Virus record (IMG/VR): IMGVR_UViG_3300025112_000059
Span: 1 to 38,713 of that record
From: a virus
Length of the DNA stretch: 38,713 nt
Direction: 5' to 3' (one strand)
The translations under genes and the position numbers were made by a program. How positions within the stretch are numbered: position 1 is the stretch's first letter; each line of letters starts with the position of its first letter. The notes beneath the pieces are model-generated. The model was given only the letters and a program-made list of their open reading frames with translations. It did no database searches and was not told where the DNA came from. Positions 37,173 through 38,713 of the stretch are shown piece after piece.

Positions 37173-37364
37173 TCATTTCCCAATCAACTCTCCCCAAAAT
37201 TCTATAAGCTGGATTTTCTTCTTGATCAAGATACATTTGTAGGATGTGCAATGGATTTTTGCTCGCACATCACTATCTGTATAGATTGGACAACCACAAG
37301 ACGAACAGGCCTTTTCATCCCTTATGGCTAGGCGATTAGTGCTTTTTGGGAGTTTGGGGAGCAT
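37173..37364 (-). CDS. Small zinc-binding protein (63 residues)
   Basis: The middle holds four cysteines in CSSCGCPIYTDSDVRAKIHC and a fifth in TSYKC, a probable zinc knuckle. The end (KKIQLIEFWGELIGK) is helical. It lies between the TAGT gene and the replication promoter. The TGA stop overlaps an ATG that opens only eight codons. No family is recognised. Confidence 0.6.
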   Translation of the reverse strand: MLPKLPKSTNRLAIRDEKACSSCGCPIYTDSDVRAKIHCTSYKCILIKKKIQLIEFWGELIGK

Positions 37365-37399
37365 ATAATCATATTAGTATTTGTTGTTCTTTTTTAGAT

Positions 37400-38167
37400 T
37401 CATTGTTTAGTTAGTAGAAAATTATTTTTAAATGGTTTATAATTTACTTTATGATGCCAGCGATTAAATTTCCAAACAACTTCTACGATATCTGGATGTT
37501 GTTTTTGTAATGATTCTGCAAACTTCATTCTATCATCATTATCTGTATAAACATTATCCGTATTACCACCTTTCATTCTTTGTGTGGTTACTTTCCCAAT
37601 AAGAAAAGCATTAAATAATATAGTACACCAACCATCTTTTAACACTCTAATTGATAAATCGGTATCTTCATTGTATCTTCCCCGCCATCTATGAGATAAA
37701 TCATTTTTTATTAAGATACAGGAATAAATTCTAGTATTTAAATTATATGGTGGAATCTTATCTGTTGCTTTACAAAAATTATAATAATTAAATCCTGCTA
37801 TTGCTACATTTTTATATCTATCAATAAAATCTTCTGCATATCTAAATATTGCTCTTGATGTTACCTTTGGTTTTTTATTTCTATTCAACCTATGAAATCC
37901 CTCTATATTATCATCCAATATCCAATGTCGTTTTGCCTTAATAGATATAGAATGTTCCCATACCCAGTTACGAGCTGGTATAGAACCTTTACCTAAATTT
38001 TTAAAAGGTAATACTAGAATATTTTTTGCTACATTTTTATAATCTTCATATTCCTGTGGTTCAATAACCAAATAAAATTTAACATTCATTTTTTTCAACT
38101 CTCTAGCAGTTAAACAATTTTTAGCTCTACCTTTTGAAATTATATAAATTGGATATTTAGGTTTCAT
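37400..38167 (-). CDS. TET/JBP-associated glycosyltransferase (TAGT) homologue
   Basis: A protein of 255 residues. It has the features of the TAGT family: the start YPIYIISKGRAKNC, VIEPQEYEDY, GSIPARNWVWEHS (61-73), HWILDDNIEGFHRLN (81-95, with the DDN metal/sugar-nucleotide site) and RGRYNEDTDLSIRVLKDGW (161-179). The family is a GT-A-fold group encoded in phages beside TET/JBP oxygenases, thought to glycosylate oxidised bases such as 5-hydroxymethylcytosine. It overlaps the methyltransferase-like gene by ATGA. No TET/JBP gene is visible; it would have to lie beyond the right edge. Confidence 0.85.
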   Translation of the reverse strand: MKPKYPIYIISKGRAKNCLTARELKKMNVKFYLVIEPQEYEDYKNVAKNILVLPFKNLGKGSIPARNWVWEHSISIKAKRHWILDDNIEGFHRLNRNKKPKVTSRAIFRYAEDFIDRYKNVAIAGFNYYNFCKATDKIPPYNLNTRIYSCILIKNDLSHRWRGRYNEDTDLSIRVLKDGWCTILFNAFLIGKVTTQRMKGGNTDNVYTDNDDRMKFAESLQKQHPDIVEVVWKFNRWHHKVNYKPFKNNFLLTKQ

Positions 38168-38634
38168 TTTTTATTATTTCCCCAATGAGAACGAAATGGA
38201 TACCAAGCAGATTTCGTTTTATTAGTTAATTTTTGACCTATAATTTTTGCAAATTCCTGCAAATCTTCTTCATTATCAAACCTAAATATAATCTTTGCAT
38301 AAACTTCTTGTTTCTCTTGTATGAATTCAGGCATACCTCGCCATTCTTTCTTCCAGACTTCTTCGTCATATTCTCCGCCAAATAATGATTTTTGATTTTT
38401 CATAATTCCTTTAGTGATATTCTTCTGCTTTGCATTCTCCACAATATCTTCTTGGTAATGGTCTAAAAGATACTGGTGCGCGTCTGTTACTATTACCTTA
38501 TCTTTAGGAAAAAAGTCTTGGTATATTTTAGCTATATCGGGATTGTTCTCAATGGCAGTTACTTCAACATTTTGCCAAAGTTTTCTATTGCCTCCAATTC
38601 CACAATAGGCATTAAGCACCTTTAACTTAGCCAT
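38164..38634 (-). CDS. Truncated DNA-cytosine methyltransferase-like / MPEF-domain fusion
   Basis: A protein of 156 residues. Residues 1-60 match the N-terminus of phage C5-type DNA methyltransferases: motif I LNAYCGIGGNRKLW (7-20), motif II VTAIENNP, and DAHQYLLDHY. The catalytic PPC motif and all later motifs are missing. Instead, after a linker there is GMPEFIQEKQ (100-109) and a FRFDNEEDLQEFAK ... KTKSAWYP part (to 146), a domain often found in phages behind ParB-like or methylase genes. It looks like an internal deletion that fused two genes. It may retain SAM binding but not catalysis. Confidence 0.7.
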   Translation of the reverse strand: MAKLKVLNAYCGIGGNRKLWQNVEVTAIENNPDIAKIYQDFFPKDKVIVTDAHQYLLDHYQEDIVENAKQKNITKGIMKNQKSLFGGEYDEEVWKKEWRGMPEFIQEKQEVYAKIIFRFDNEEDLQEFAKIIGQKLTNKTKSAWYPFRSHWGNNKK

Positions 38635-38662
38635 TTTTCTTTATTTAGCTTGTAGTATTTTT

Positions 38663-38713
38663 TCATATATATTTTTCTTTTTGCTTTATATTCTTTTGTA
38701 TTTCTATTTTTAA
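38663..38713 (-). CDS. C-terminal end of a gene entering from the right edge
   Basis: The frame is open from the window edge to a TGA at 38665-38663, with a lysine-rich end (QKNIKQKEKYI). This is compatible with the C-terminus of an upstream gene, 28 nt from the methyltransferase-like start. Too short to judge. Confidence 0.3.
   Translation of the reverse strand, partial: LKIEIQKNIKQKEKYI

Overview
The window is most of a tailed-phage genome, or a prophage segment. The order of packaging, head, adaptor and tail genes, with very large internal virion proteins and no recognisable sheath, tape-measure or baseplate genes, points to a podovirus-like (short-tailed) phage. DNA is AT-rich and almost every gene lies on the minus strand, so transcription runs from right to left. 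Several late genes carry the GNVGIGTTTP-type repeats and Sec signal peptides that I associate with surface proteins of Patescibacteria (CPR) and related environmental bacteria. A CPR-like host is therefore my best guess, but it is inference. TGA works as a normal stop: there are many ATGA stop/start overlaps. This argues against the UGA=Gly code of Gracilibacteria and Absconditabacteria.

Layout in the direction of transcription. (1) 38.7-36.1 kb: a truncated DNA-cytosine methyltransferase-like gene, a TET/JBP-associated glycosyltransferase (TAGT) homologue, a small zinc protein and a replication-initiator-like protein. (2) 36.1-31.9 kb: a NUMOD3/HNH homing endonuclease, an HNH-like protein, many tiny zinc-ribbon proteins (two overlapping pairs look like a duplicated cassette), a membrane-anchored lytic transglycosylase with a 15-residue hydrophobic peptide coupled to it, and small genes alternating with RNA hairpins. 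(3) 31.6-22.1 kb: small terminase, GpA-type large terminase, portal, scaffold, major capsid protein, a probable decoration protein and accessory genes. (4) 22.1-18.5 kb: secreted or membrane proteins, including a 719-residue S74-chaperone fibre with a signal peptide, then spanin/holin-like membrane proteins. (5) 18.5-11.6 kb: papain-like peptidase, tail fibre, propeller-like tail protein, a free-standing DnaX C-terminus-like protein, a head-tail adaptor and a 592-residue internal protein. (6) 11.6-5.5 kb: one 2011-residue polyvalent protein with a double-psi-barrel-like domain, three cassettes with shared borders (at least two ADP-ribosyltransferase-like) and a zincin motif. (7) 5.5-0 kb: two plus-strand HNH-type selfish genes, an M23 endopeptidase, and an early-type operon with an HTH protein, an HNH protein and a possible recombination protein.

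Most unusual is the density of structured leaders. The portal gene and the replication-initiator gene both have a TTTACA/TATTAT promoter about 120 nt upstream. In each, a 71-78 nt branched hairpin ends in a U5-U6 run only 2-3 nt before the start codon. A third promoter (31.77 kb) drives a leader with a 10-codon ORF and an intrinsic terminator. A fourth leader, on the plus strand before the HNH gene at 3984, has a hairpin loop complementary to the terminator arm. The 102-residue gene at the left end has 5' and 3' untranslated regions that could pair over 27 of 28 positions. Together these suggest RNA-level control across the genome, by attenuation, antitermination or translational gating. The second exciting system is the methyltransferase-like/TAGT pair at the right edge, which suggests glycosylated hypermodified DNA. 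The third is the cassette-exchange architecture of the polyvalent protein.

No tRNA, rRNA, CRISPR array, integrase or insertion sequence was recognised.
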